A stretch of 64,000 nt of DNA, taken from contig NZ_JAENZZ010000001.1 of the NCBI RefSeq assembly GCF_016612865.1, positions 1,302,001-1,366,000 of the forward strand. The letters run 5' to 3'. The notes under the pieces are model-generated. The model made no database searches. It was not told the origin of the DNA and saw only the letters and a program-made list of their open reading frames with translations. The translations under genes were made by a program, and so were the position numbers. Below, in pieces: positions 48,337 to 57,938 of the stretch. The first letter of the stretch is position 1. Every line of letters begins with the position of its first letter. The stretch comes from Blastococcus sp. TML/M2B. GTDB taxonomy: Bacteria; Actinomycetota; Actinomycetes; Mycobacteriales; Geodermatophilaceae.

Positions 48337-48669
48337 TCATGCTCGTCGTTCTCCCGCGGCGACCCGCTCCTCGAGTGCCTCGCGGGCCAGCTGGGAGACG
48401 GACTTGCCCTCCCGGGCGGCGATCTCAGCGGCCCGGTCGCGGGTGCCGGGAGCGATCCGGAAGGTGATGCGGGGTGAGGCGGCAGCGTCGCCGGTCAGGG
48501 ACGGTCGCCCGACGCGGCGGCGGACCTCGTCGACGATCTCGGCCGCTCTGTCCTCGGTCAGTCGGCTTCCGTCGGCCAGCCGAACGTCCTCGGCGTCGAG
48601 GTCGACGTCGGGGCCAATGGGCGTGGTGGGGGTGACGTTGGGCGGGATGCGGTCGGCCATGGGGATCAT
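48337..48669 (-). CDS. Ribbon-helix-helix protein, putative antitoxin
   Basis: 110 residues from ATG 48669 (ATG 48660 also possible). The C-terminal half RITFRIAPGTRDRAAEIA and then SVSQLAREALEERV has the beta-strand and helix pattern of a ribbon-helix-helix DNA-binding fold, as in many antitoxins. The N-terminal part is acidic and probably flexible. The start overlaps the upstream putative toxin stop (ATGA), typical of coupled toxin-antitoxin genes, though the order toxin first is less common. It could autoregulate the operon. Confidence 0.65.
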   Translation of the reverse strand: MIPMADRIPPNVTPTTPIGPDVDLDAEDVRLADGSRLTEDRAAEIVDEVRRRVGRPSLTGDAAASPRITFRIAPGTRDRAAEIAAREGKSVSQLAREALEERVAAGERRA

Positions 48670-48932
48670 CCTCGGAGCTGGGTGGGCATGACGTGGATGA
48701 CGAGCAGGTACGGCTGCGCGGCGTCGGCCGGCTGGACCTCGAGCGCGATGATCTCCGGCTCGCGCCCTCGTTCATCGGGTCCGATGTAGAGCCAGGCATG
48801 GGCGCCGCTGCTGGTGCTGACCGGCGTGGGGTCGGTCGTGGCCAGCACATGCCGGGCGGAGGCCCGGCCGATGCGGTGCCTCCTCGCCGACTGGGTGAAC
48901 CGAACCTCCCTGCGGCCAGTATTGTCCGACAT
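48666..48932 (-). CDS. Putative toxin of a type II toxin-antitoxin pair
   Basis: 88 residues from ATG 48932, 11 bp after the excisionase stop. A small basic protein beginning REVRFTQSARRHRIGRASAR and ending PYLLVIHVMPTQLRG. The pattern resembles small RelE/BrnT-sized proteins that pair with ribbon-helix-helix antitoxins, but no catalytic residue is certain. A 9-bp palindrome TGTCCGACA overlaps its start codon (48923-48931) and could be an operator. The call rests on size, pairing and a half-remembered family resemblance. Confidence 0.5.
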   Translation of the reverse strand: MSDNTGRREVRFTQSARRHRIGRASARHVLATTDPTPVSTSSGAHAWLYIGPDERGREPEIIALEVQPADAAQPYLLVIHVMPTQLRG

Positions 48933-48943
48933 AATGGCTCCGG

Positions 48944-49177
48944 TCAAGAGCGGCCGGTGTCGGCTTGCCGGCGTTGGGCGTCGATCCAGGAGTGCAGCTC
49001 GTCGCGGCGGTAGAGAACACGGCGGCCGAGTCGGAAGCTGCGCGGGCCGGTGCCCAGGTGGCGCCAGTACCGGAGCGTGGCGACGGGGGCGCGCAGCAGC
49101 TGGGCGGCCTCGGCGATGGTGAGCAACTCGGACGCGAGCTCGGCGGTGTGCTCAGGGCTGGGAGTCTGGTCGGGCAT
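48944..49177 (-). CDS. xis: Excisionase / MerR-type helix-turn-helix protein (AlpA-like)
   Basis: 77 residues from ATG 49177 with GGAG upstream. The winged-helix pattern is LLTIAEAAQLLRAPVATLRY, then GTGPRSFRLGRRVLYRRDEL and W. Such small proteins bind next to the attachment sites and direct integrases toward excision, and some also regulate transfer genes. It is the first gene in the operon leading to int. Confidence 0.8.
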   Translation of the reverse strand: MPDQTPSPEHTAELASELLTIAEAAQLLRAPVATLRYWRHLGTGPRSFRLGRRVLYRRDELHSWIDAQRRQADTGRS

Positions 49178-49337
49178 GGCTGTCTCCGGGGCTCGAGGGG
49201 TGTGGGCGGGGATTCACCTGTAGAAGGCGTCGTTTCGCGGCCATTGGTGACAGTCCACAGCCAACCTCTCCGGTCTTTCTCCGGATTTCCTCCCGCAGGC
49301 TGCCGTGCCCACGATCCGGTACGAGCGGCGCCCGAGG

Positions 49338-52300
49338 TCAGCGTCCGATTTCGGGGCCGGCGCCGGTGGACCGCAACCGGTAGAGGACCGGCTCCGGCGG
49401 ACGCATGCTGCCCGTCGGGTCCGGTGGGGATGCCGCGGAGGCTGCCGTCCGGCGGGCGGCGCGTTCAGCGTCGTGGCCGACGCGCCAGGCGTCGCGCTCC
49501 TGGGCCAACCTGTCGGCCGGTTGGGTGAAAACGGCCGGCTCGGCGGTGAGATGGGCGATGCGTGCCCGGGCGGCGGTGAGCTCCTGCCGGGTGGCGGCGA
49601 TGCCTAGGTCCAGCTCGGCGAGCCGGGCCTCGGGCTCGGGGGTCCAGGCGGCCGGTTCCAATCCCCGGAGTCGCCGGTCGCGTTGGCGGTGGGCCTCGGC
49701 CAGCGCGGACCGGGCCTGCGCGTGCTGCTGCCGGGCGGTGTCCGCTTCCCCGCGCAGGGCGGCGTGCTCGGGGTGGGCCTCTTCTGCCTCCTTCCGGGCG
49801 GAGGTGTCGAGCGCAGCCCACAGCGCGGGCCGGTCGTCGAACCAGCCGGCCAGGCGCACGAGCTCCTTCGCATCGCTGGGCAGGGAGGGAACGTGGGTGC
49901 GCCACCGGTCGGCCCAGTCGGCGAGCCGCTCGCCGGCGCGGGCGACCGCGCCCCGGCGCAGCCCGAACCGGCCGGCCCCGTCGAGCACGACCTTCGCCGC
50001 CGCGCGGACGGCGCCACGTTCGCCGTCCCAGGAGCCCAGCAGTCTGTCGCGGATCCGGTCGGCGTCGGTGGCGACCGCGGCCGCGCTGGCCTGGGCCCGC
50101 TGGTGGGCCTGCTGGGCGGCGATCGCCGCCCGCTCTCGGGCGGCCTCCAGCCTCGCGAGTTCGCCGGCGTGGGGAGCTTCGAGCGTGACCACCTCCCGTA
50201 GCTGGTCGCGCTGCGCCTGGTAGAAGTCCAGCCGATCCAGGCAGTTCTGCTCGACGGTCCACGCCCGGTGCAGGTCGGCCACGACCCGCTCCGGCGGACG
50301 GGGCGGGGAGTAGCGGGCGGCCTCGGCGGCGGCCTGTTCGGCGGCATGGGCGGGGCCGAGGTCGGCGCGGTCACGGGCGAAGACGGCGACCCAGTGCTCC
50401 CGCGCCTCCCCCGCGTCGGCGGAGACGAGGTGGGCGCTGTTGGCCTCGCGTCCTCGGGTCATCCCGACGTACGCCGACGCGGCGCCGGTGTGCTCCCCGA
50501 CCACCAGGTGCGCGGCGGTGACGGTGTCGCCCTGGACGCCGTGGGCGGTGGTGGCGTAGGCGAGCTCGACGTGCGCGGTGACGTAGTCCGCGGGCAGTAC
50601 CCGGGTCCCTGGACCGTCGGGGGTGACACCGCCGGACCCGTCATCGGGGACGGTGCCGGTGGGGGTGACAGCGACGAGCAGTCCGCCGCGGCGGCCGACG
50701 GCGGTGACGACCCAGACGTCGCGGTTGGCGACGTCGAGATGACGGTCGTTGCGCCGGGTGGCGATCCGGTCCCCGGCGCCGATCCGCTCCCCGGCCCCGG
50801 TAACGACCACCGTCCGGTCATCGACCCGGCCGGCGGCCACCAGCCGTTCCCGGATGGCATTGTTGAGTTCGGCGGCCTGCTCGCGGGTGTCCACCACCAC
50901 GGCCACCCGGCGGCATTCGGCATAGGACTCGGCGACGGTGGCGGCCAGCGTGTCCTGCAGCGCGGCGGCGTCGGGGTGCAGCTGGATCTGGCCGCGGGCG
51001 AGGAGGGCGTCGAAGACGGCGCCGGGGTCCTCGCCGGTGCGCATGGCCAGGGTCAGCTCGGCGTAGCCGGTGTCGGGTGTCGTGCGACCCTGCTCGTCGG
51101 TTCGGGTGAAGCGGTGCACCGCGTCGAGTGTCAGGTGCGCGGCGGGGTCGGCCTGGGCGATGGCGAGATCCAGGACGCCGCCGCGGCCGACCGCGGACAG
51201 CTGGTGCCGGTCGCCGAGCAACGCCACCCGGACCTGGCACTCGTCGGCGACAGTCAGCAGGGCGCGGGCGGTGTCCTGATCGAGCATCCCGGCCTCGTCC
51301 ACCAGCAACAGATCCCCGGGCCGCAGCCGCGCGGCCTCGCTCGGCCCGGCGTAGACCCGGCCGGTCGCCGGGTCGAGCTCGCCGACGGTGAGCCGGGTCC
51401 AACGCCCCTCGTCGTTCCAGCGCCAACCGTGCTGGAAGGCCAGAGACGCCGCCGACCCGGCGGCCGCCCCCACCTCACCGGCGGCCACCTTGGCCGCCTT
51501 GCGCGTGGGGAGTGACCACCACCAGCCGGCGGCCCCGCGCCTCGAGCAGGCCGCGGGTGGCGGCCAGCGTGGTCGTCTTGCCCGCCCCGGCGGCGCCCTC
51601 GACCACCACCAGGGGCCGGTCGCCGGAGAGCGCGACGACCGCCGCGGCCTGGCCGACATCCAGCCGGCCGGCGGGTGCAGCGCGCTCGACCGGGACCGCA
51701 GGGCCGGTGTCAGGTACGGCGCGAGCGGCGAGCCGGGTGGTCAGGTCGGTCTCGACGTCGAGGACCGTTCGCGAGGTCCAGGCGCGGATGTGCTCCGGTA
51801 CCCCGTCGCGGTCCAGCAACGGCATGCAGTGGTCCATCGCGCGGGCGGTGAGATCCTCGGCCAGTTCGATGCGCACCGCGGCGTCGGCGACGACGCCTTC
51901 GGCGGCGATCAGCCGCTCGGCCTCGCCCCGGATGTCGGCGGCGTTCCACGCCGACCGGCCGGCCGCGAGCCGGGCCAGTACCCGGTCCACCGCCTGCTCG
52001 CGGTCGAGCGCGCCGATCGGGCTTGGGGCCAGGTCGACCGGGCCGACCGGGTCGCGGTAGCCGAGGGCAAACAGCTCGGCCCGCCAGCGCGCCTCCAGCC
52101 TGACCCCGGGCTGGGCGGTGACCTTGTCCGGGCGGCCGTCGGCCCACGCCCGAGCGTCCCAGGATCCGCGCAGCCCCGGCCCGGGGGATTCGCCGGGGTG
52201 CGCCGCGGTCCATTCCCGTTCGTAGCGGTCCACATTCCGGGCGATCTGCGCGTGCCGTGCGCTGAACGGGCCCGCGTAGTCGGCGACCTCCTGAATTTCT

Positions 52301-52986
52301 CCCGTAGCGCCCTTCCGGTAGCCGTGCGCGGCGAAGGCGGCGTTCAATTCCGGGTCGCACGCCATCGCGGCGTGCCCGATCCCGTTGATCGCGCCCAGGA
52401 AATCGCGGATACCGACGGTGTGCAAACCGCGCCACTTCCCGGCCGCGAAAACCCGGGACAGCAGCTGCAGGTGCAGATGCCAGTGCGGGTCCTCCGCGCG
52501 GGAGGTGTAGTGCCGCACCGTGGCCGCCTCCAACACCTCCAGCGGTACCTGCACCTGGCCGCCGCGCGGCCCGACCCGGGTGGTGGCGTGCTGGGAGAGC
52601 CAGGCGATGATCTGCCCTGCCGCCCGGTCCTGCGCCGCCTCGTACGCCCGAGCGATCTCCGGGTGCAACGCGGCGGCCAGCGACCAGGTTTTCGGGCCGT
52701 TGACCACCACCTCGGCGAACCGCACCGCATGCTCGTCGCCGCGCAGCTGCCCCCTCGGCTCACCCGTCTCCGGGTCGCGGCCGGCCACCCACGTCTCGTA
52801 GCTGTCGCCGGTCAAAGGCGCCAGCTCGGTCACGCGACCGGCGGTGGCGGTGAAGCGGCGAGCCACCCCAGTGCCCTCGGTGAGGTAGTAGTCGTCCGCC
52901 CGGCCCCGGTCGGCCTCCACGTAGTGCCGGGCAGCCGCTGGCGCGCCGGCGTAGATCTTGATTCCGCCGTGCATTTTCAACGCCAC
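49338..52986 (-). pseudogene. traA: MobF-family relaxase/helicase TraA (TrwC-like), frameshifted
   Basis: From ATG 52986. The relaxase domain has a catalytic tyrosine pair at residues 33-34 (DDYYLTEG) and the three-histidine site H168/H170/H172 in DPHWHLHLQ. The SF1 helicase follows: Walker A GAAGAGKTT, then, after removal of one base at 51507-51510, VTPTRKAAKVAAG, LLLVDEAGMLD, GDRHQLSAVGRGG, YATTAHGVQGDT and YVGMTRGR. A long coiled, Arg/Ala-rich C-terminal part ends near 49338. The whole is about 1215 residues. It would nick oriT and unwind DNA during mobilization. Candidate oriT hairpins lie just upstream. Confidence 0.88.
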
Positions 52987-53024
52987 CCGACAATAGCCAA
53001 CGAGTCACCCCTAGAAACGCCACT

Positions 53025-53065
53025 GGGCCCCGCGAAGCGGGGCCCGAGCTACCTCAAAAGGTAGC
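53025..53065. other. Candidate oriT: tandem hairpins upstream of the relaxase gene
   Basis: Two perfect hairpins stand 2 bp apart: a 9-bp stem (GGGCCCCGC with GCGGGGCCC, 3-nt loop, 53025-53045) and a 7-bp stem (GCTACCT with AGGTAGC, 53048-53065). They begin 39 bp before the relaxase start, where oriT sites commonly lie. A terminator reading on either strand is the alternative. Confidence 0.4.
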
Positions 53066-53464
53066 ATTCGTGCCGCTATTAGGTGAAGGCCTGAGCTTGC
53101 ACGGAAAAGGCCGGAGTGGCGGGCGTAAAGTCGTCGCGGGCGCCATGGCGTTGGCCGTTTACGGCGATCGTCGATTGCGAGCAGGTCGCGTTCTTCCCGG
53201 CTACAGGGCTGATGACGATCAGCTCCGCGATGCACCGGCTCCCGTCACGCGGCCCCCTGCGACACGGTGGCGTGGATGTTGAGCGGCTGACAGACGACGA
53301 GGCTGCCACCGTCCAGCAGGGCATCCCGGTTGTCCTCCCCATGCGGGAAAATTCACCGGGCGGGTCTTAAGGGACGGCGGACGAGGGGCACCTGCTGTGT
53401 CCTGCGGTGTTCCCAGTAGGGGTTCCGGCTTCGGGACGGTCGACTCGAGTCGTGGGGGACCACC
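53066..53464. other. Unassigned interval in the element
   Basis: Several short open frames exist on both strands (for example 53116-53370 plus strand and 53079-53342 minus strand), none with a recognisable motif or strong ribosome binding site. It is likely the promoter region of the transglutaminase-like gene and possibly part of the mobilization region. Confidence 0.35.
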
Positions 53465-54094
53465 ATGCGTGGCCGCGCGCAGTTGATGCTGCCGGTTAGC
53501 GTGTCCGCCGTGGAGTTCGATGCCGAGGCACCTGTGGCCTACCTAGGCGGCGACGACGTCATCGACGTGGAGCACCCCAAGGTGCAGGAACTCGTCATGC
53601 ACCTGGCCGGGCAGGCGCCGGCCCCGGTCGAGTACGCCCGCAGCGCCTTTACATGGGTTCGCGACAACATCCGCCACTCCCTGGACGCCCAGGACTCCCG
53701 CGTGACCATCACGGCATCGCAGACCCTGCACGAGGGCGTGGGCCTCTGCTTTGCCAAGGCCCATCTGCTGGCCGCTCTCCTGCGCGCCCGTGGGATCCCC
53801 ACTGGTCTGTGCTACCAGCGCCTCGCCGACGGAACCGGTTACTGCGTACACGGGCTGATCGCGGTGCACGTGGAGGGCGTCTGGCACCGGCAGGATCCTC
53901 GCGGCAACAAGCCCGGCGTGGACGCCCAGTTTGACCTCACCCAGGAGCGGCTCGCCTGGCCCGTCGATGTTGATATGGGTGAGGTGGACTATCCGCAGAT
54001 CTTCACCGCCCCGCACCCCAAGGTCTTGGCCAGCCTCCGCGGGGCCGACGATGCCTTGGCCCTGTGCGACGGCGGGCTCCCCACCCAGTTGTAG
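53465..54094 (+). CDS. Transglutaminase-like (papain-fold) protein
   Basis: 209 residues from ATG 53465. The papain-like triad is readable: Cys in GVGLCFAKAHLLAALLRARG, His in YCVHGLIAVH and Asp in RQDPRGNKPGV, the same order as transglutaminase-core proteins. FTWVRDNIRHSLD upstream is also typical. Bacterial members are mostly proteases or peptidases rather than cross-linkers. No signal peptide. A hairpin downstream separates it from the convergent MFS gene. Its role as element cargo is unknown. Confidence 0.8.
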   Translation: MRGRAQLMLPVSVSAVEFDAEAPVAYLGGDDVIDVEHPKVQELVMHLAGQAPAPVEYARSAFTWVRDNIRHSLDAQDSRVTITASQTLHEGVGLCFAKAHLLAALLRARGIPTGLCYQRLADGTGYCVHGLIAVHVEGVWHRQDPRGNKPGVDAQFDLTQERLAWPVDVDMGEVDYPQIFTAPHPKVLASLRGADDALALCDGGLPTQL

Positions 54095-54475
54095 GACCAG
54101 CTGGCAACCAGTGGACGAGCCGCCGCAGCCAGCTCGCTCCGTGGCAGTCCGGTGGGCTCGGACAGGTGACGCGCGAAGGCCGACCAACTAGCCCGTCCCC
54201 CGGAAGCGAAACCCTCAGCGGTCGCTCTCGTCAGGTGAGGAGACATCCGGCTTGGTGTCCCAGAGGGGATCCCGCTGGGACCATCTTCGGCCCAGGCGGC
54301 AGCTTGGCGGACTGGGGCCGTAGTGGGCGAAGGGCGTGCCGCCCGGAGGTCATGGTCTGGGTGACCGTGAGTGCAGCCGGGGTGATCTGCTGGGAGGAGC
54401 GGAACCCGGCACTGGTCGACCGGGTTCCGCTCCTGTCGCCGCCCGCCGGTATCGGCGGTTCTTGGCGATGTCCAG
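54095..54475. other. Convergent intergenic region with strong hairpins
   Basis: No gene is supported here, though a minus-strand frame (about 54000-54507) contains a vaguely regulator-like stretch. Two hairpins are present: a 7-bp stem at 54257-54281 and a 15-bp perfect one at 54395-54434. Confidence 0.4.
54395..54434. terminator. Bidirectional terminator hairpin
   Basis: A 15-bp perfect inverted repeat (54395-54409 with 54420-54434) and 10-nt loop sits between the convergent transglutaminase and MFS genes, 41 bp after the MFS stop. Confidence 0.65.
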
Positions 54476-55843
54476 CTAGTGATCTGACGGTGGCGCCTCC
54501 ACGGCAACCGCGTCAGTCTCGAGGGGCACGGAGTCCAACGGGTGCTCGCTTTCGTCTCGTGCCAGGCGACCAGCGGTCACGGCGACGACCGCGGCGAAGG
54601 CCGGGACGGCCGCCGCGAAAAGGAAGATGACCGGTATCGGGACGACTGTCGCCAGCGGCCCGGCGAGGGCGATCGACAGTGGCATGAGGGCGATGGAGAC
54701 GAAGAAGTCCAGGCTGGCGACGCGCCCGATCATGTGCGGAGGCACGCGGCGCTGCAGCAGCGTGCCCCAGATGACCATGCCGGCGCCGGTCGAGGCTCCG
54801 ATAACGAACAGGCAGGCCAGCAGCAGCCAGAAGGCGCTGGTGAGACCGACGAGCGCCAGCGGCAGGGTTCCGGCTCCCCAGAGCAACACCATGGTGGTGA
54901 GGTAGCGGCGCGGCAGACGCAGTGAGGACATCACCAGCGATCCGGCGGCACCGCCGACGCCGTAGGCGGCCAGCAACAGGCCGAAGGCCTGCTCCCCGTT
55001 GGAGAACTCCTCCCGGACCCGGAACGGCAGGAGCACCTCCAGCGGCCCCATGATCGCCAGCGTCATGACCGAGGCGAACAGCAGCGTCCACAGCAGCCAT
55101 CGAGTGCGTACGACAAACGTGACGCCGTCGCGGAGCTCGGTGAGCAGCCGCGGGCGTGGCGTGGCGTCTCCGGCCGTCGGGGGCAGGTCGTGCCGTGTGC
55201 TCAGCAGGAGCGTGCAGCTCAGGGCGACGGCGGACAGCACCGCGGCGACGAGGGCGCCGACTCCGGGCATGGTGGCGCCGACGACCGCTCCGCCCAGGGC
55301 GGGGCCGAGGCCTTGCTGCATGGTCGGGCGGAGCGCTCCTTCCAGGCCGTTGGCAGCCAGCAGTTCCTCGCCCGGCAGCACCTGGGGAAGGTAGGCGCTG
55401 TAGGCCGGGAAGGTGAACGCGCTGCCGGCGCCCAGCAGGGCCGAGGCGAGCGCAAGGTGCCACAAGCCCACCGCTCCGCTCAGGGAGAGCGCGGCGACGG
55501 CGCTGAGGGTGAGCGTGTTGAGCAGTTGGACAGCCACGAGCACCATGCGGCGGGGATACCGGTCGGCGGCGACGCCACCGACCACGGCGAAGGCCAGCAG
55601 GCCGGCGCTGAGGCAGGCACCGACCGCAGACAACGCCTGGGGGCGGTCGTCGATGGCCAGTACCTGGAAGACCATCACGATGGTCCACATGCCGATGGCG
55701 CACAGGGACGTGGCGAGGAAGCCGAACAGCAGCCGGTAGTCGCGGTGGCGCAGCGGACGTAGTGCGCGCCAGCCGGCCAGCCGGCCGGGCCCTTCTGCGG
55801 TCGGGAGCGGCTGGTGGTCGGTGAGGGGATCGGGAGAAGTCAT
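54476..55843 (-). CDS. MFS efflux transporter (EntS/MFS_3-like)
   Basis: 455 residues from ATG 55843, overlapping the ABC-F stop by 4 bp. About 12 membrane helices; RHRDYRLLFGFLATSLCAIG at the start and GVAADRYPRRMVL (motif A) mark the EntS/MFS_3 branch, whose members export siderophores and macrolide-type drugs (MefA is a relative). It is translationally coupled to the ABC-F gene, so both are probably induced together as an efflux plus ribosome-protection pair. Confidence 0.85.
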   Translation of the reverse strand: MTSPDPLTDHQPLPTAEGPGRLAGWRALRPLRHRDYRLLFGFLATSLCAIGMWTIVMVFQVLAIDDRPQALSAVGACLSAGLLAFAVVGGVAADRYPRRMVLVAVQLLNTLTLSAVAALSLSGAVGLWHLALASALLGAGSAFTFPAYSAYLPQVLPGEELLAANGLEGALRPTMQQGLGPALGGAVVGATMPGVGALVAAVLSAVALSCTLLLSTRHDLPPTAGDATPRPRLLTELRDGVTFVVRTRWLLWTLLFASVMTLAIMGPLEVLLPFRVREEFSNGEQAFGLLLAAYGVGGAAGSLVMSSLRLPRRYLTTMVLLWGAGTLPLALVGLTSAFWLLLACLFVIGASTGAGMVIWGTLLQRRVPPHMIGRVASLDFFVSIALMPLSIALAGPLATVVPIPVIFLFAAAVPAFAAVVAVTAGRLARDESEHPLDSVPLETDAVAVEAPPSDH

Positions 55844-57510
55844 GAGGCGAGTCCTTCGCATTGTTCGGGGGAAGAAGGGGACGTGGTCTCGATCGCCAGG
55901 CGGGGCCAGGCGTCGAGGTCGTGTTGCAGCTGCCGGTCATGGGTGGCGACGACTACGGCCGCGTCGGTGGCCTGAAGGGCCTCGGTGAGCTCGTCGACCA
56001 GAGCGATCGACAGGTGGTTGGTCGGCTCGTCGAGAAGCAGCACCTGAGGGCGGCTCGCCAGCGCGAGCGCCAGGTCCAGCCGCCGCTGCTGACCCATTGA
56101 CAGGTCCCCGACCGGCCGGCGCAGGTCAGCTGAGCGGAACAGCCCCAGACCTGACAGCGAGACGGCCGCGCCGCCGCCCCCGACGCCGGTCTGCACCAGG
56201 TGCTGTATGTGCGCGGCGAAGACCTCTGCCGCCGTTCGGGTGTCCGCGCGCGGGGACTCCTGACGCAGCAGGCGCACGCGGGCGGCCAATGAGCGATGGA
56301 CCCGGCCCGCGGTGGGCGGTAGCTCGCCGGCGAGAACCGCCAGCAGGGTGGACTTCCCGGCACCGTTGGGGCCGGTGATCACCAGCCGCGAGCCGGACTG
56401 GACCTCCACGCTGACCGAGTGCGGCAGCCGACCGGTAACCCGGACGTCGTCCGCCCGCAGCAGAACGACACCCGGCCGGCCCGGCAGTGGCGGCATGCGG
56501 AAGCGAAGCGGCGGCTCCGGTGCATCCACCACGTGGCGCCGCAGCTCCTCCTGGCGGCGGTGCACCGCGCGCACCAATCCCGGGGCTCGGGTGGCCCGCT
56601 GGTGCTTGCCGGTGCCCTTGTCCGGCCGCCAGCCGGTCTGCAACCGGTGCTGCGCCTGAGAGAGGTCGTGGGCCAGGCGGGCCTGCTCGGCCTGCTGCTC
56701 GTCGAACTCCACCTGCCAGCGCGCGACCTCGGCGCGGCGTCTGGCCTGGTAGCCGGCGAAGCCGTCTCCGTAGACACGAGGGCGGCCGTCCTGGCTAGGG
56801 TCCAGGTCGAGAACCGACGTGGCGACGTCGGACAGCAACGCCCGGTCGTGGCTGACCACGACTACCCCGCCCGGATGACTGCGCAGCCGGTCGGTGAGGA
56901 ACGCCAGGCCGGCCGCGTCGAGGTGGTTGGTGGGCTCATCCAGTAGCAGGAAGTCATGCCCCGCGCCGAGCAAGCAGGCCAGCCGAACCCGGTAGCGCTG
57001 CCCCACTGACAGCTCCGCCAGCCGTCGAGAACGGTCGGTCACCGCCCCCAGAGCCTCCAAGGCCACGTCGACCCGACGGTCGGCGTCCCAGGCATCCAGC
57101 ACCTCGGCGGCGGCCAGCGCCGTGGCGTACTGCTCCTCCGCGCCGGGTGACCCGTCGGCCAAGGCGGCGGAACTCACCTCGAGCGTTCGCAGCGCCGACC
57201 GTGCTGCGGCCAGCTCATTCTCGACCGCGTCGGCGACGGTGGCGCCGTCGTCGGCCCGCAGTTCCTGCTCGGCCACCCCGATAGTGCCGATGAGGTGCAC
57301 GGACCCGGCGTCGGGCGGCAGGGTCCCGGCCAGGACATGCAGCAGGGTCGACTTGCCGCGGCCGTTCTCGCCGACCACACCCCACCGGTTTCCTGGGGCC
57401 ACGGTCAGCGAGACCCCGTCGAGGACGAGGTGCCCGCCGCGTTGAATGCGTACTTCTTGAACTGACAGTTGCGCCTGCGCGCGCGCAGGCAAAGATTTCG
57501 TGATCGTCAC
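55840..57510 (-). CDS. ABC-F family ATPase, putative ribosome-protection resistance protein
   Basis: 556 residues from GTG 57510, with GGAGG 4 bp upstream. Two ATP-binding cassettes without membrane segments: Walker A GENGRGKST and GPNGAGKST, signature motifs LSVGQRYRVRL and LSMGQQRRLDL, Walker B LLLDEPTNHLD and LLLDEPTNHLS. A basic linker of about 80 residues separates them, long enough to reach the ribosomal peptidyl-transferase centre. ARE-type ABC-F proteins dislodge macrolides, lincosamides or related drugs; the sequence looks closest to actinomycete producer resistance proteins such as CarA/OleB, from memory only. Its leader can fold over the RBS. Confidence 0.88.
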   Translation of the reverse strand: MTITKSLPARAQAQLSVQEVRIQRGGHLVLDGVSLTVAPGNRWGVVGENGRGKSTLLHVLAGTLPPDAGSVHLIGTIGVAEQELRADDGATVADAVENELAAARSALRTLEVSSAALADGSPGAEEQYATALAAAEVLDAWDADRRVDVALEALGAVTDRSRRLAELSVGQRYRVRLACLLGAGHDFLLLDEPTNHLDAAGLAFLTDRLRSHPGGVVVVSHDRALLSDVATSVLDLDPSQDGRPRVYGDGFAGYQARRRAEVARWQVEFDEQQAEQARLAHDLSQAQHRLQTGWRPDKGTGKHQRATRAPGLVRAVHRRQEELRRHVVDAPEPPLRFRMPPLPGRPGVVLLRADDVRVTGRLPHSVSVEVQSGSRLVITGPNGAGKSTLLAVLAGELPPTAGRVHRSLAARVRLLRQESPRADTRTAAEVFAAHIQHLVQTGVGGGGAAVSLSGLGLFRSADLRRPVGDLSMGQQRRLDLALALASRPQVLLLDEPTNHLSIALVDELTEALQATDAAVVVATHDRQLQHDLDAWPRLAIETTSPSSPEQCEGLAS

Positions 57511-57514
57511 TGTT

Positions 57515-57564
57515 CCTCCGGACGGAGGCACACCCAAGCCCTGAAGAGGGAGAAGGGGGTGTGC
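57515..57564 (-). promoter_or_regulatory. RBS-sequestering hairpins in the ABC-F leader
   Basis: On the minus strand, CCTCC at 57528-57524 can pair with the ribosome binding site GGAGG at 57519-57515, hiding it 4 bases before the GTG start. Just upstream an 8-bp perfect repeat (57564-57557 with 57535-57528) forms a second, partly overlapping hairpin. The layout suits translational or transcriptional attenuation, as known for other ARE ABC-F genes. No leader peptide could be assigned with confidence. Confidence 0.5.
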
Positions 57565-57938
57565 TTCGTACTGACCCGGCCGCCCAGGCAGCCGATGACA
57601 GGTCAGGACGACCCGCGGACTCGCTCAACAGCGAGGCGGGGCCGTCCGAAGGTTGGTCAGAGGAACAGCAACTGAGGCACGGAAGCACCCTAGGCAGCGG
57701 GACAAGCGCTGGCAAACGCATTCCCCCCGAAGTGGTCGATCCGCTCCTCCCCTTTCTGGCATCGCGGCGGCAGGCGTGGGACAGCCAGTGCGCTTCGACG
57801 TGCTATCGCTCGAACGGCAGGCAACTTGCGGCCTCCCGATGCCACACCGTCACGACAGCAGGTTCTCCGCGGTAGCCGCGCCCGGCGGATCGGCGATGTC
57901 CCGTGACCTCCTGCCGAGGTGTCAAGCCGACGGGCCGG
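57565..57938. other. Leader/promoter region between TetR and the ABC-F gene
   Basis: A 374-bp gap with several short unrelated open frames and a CTCGCTGTTGAGCGAG hairpin (minus strand, near 57617-57632). Probably contains the promoter of the ABC-F/MFS operon. No gene recognised. Confidence 0.4.
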
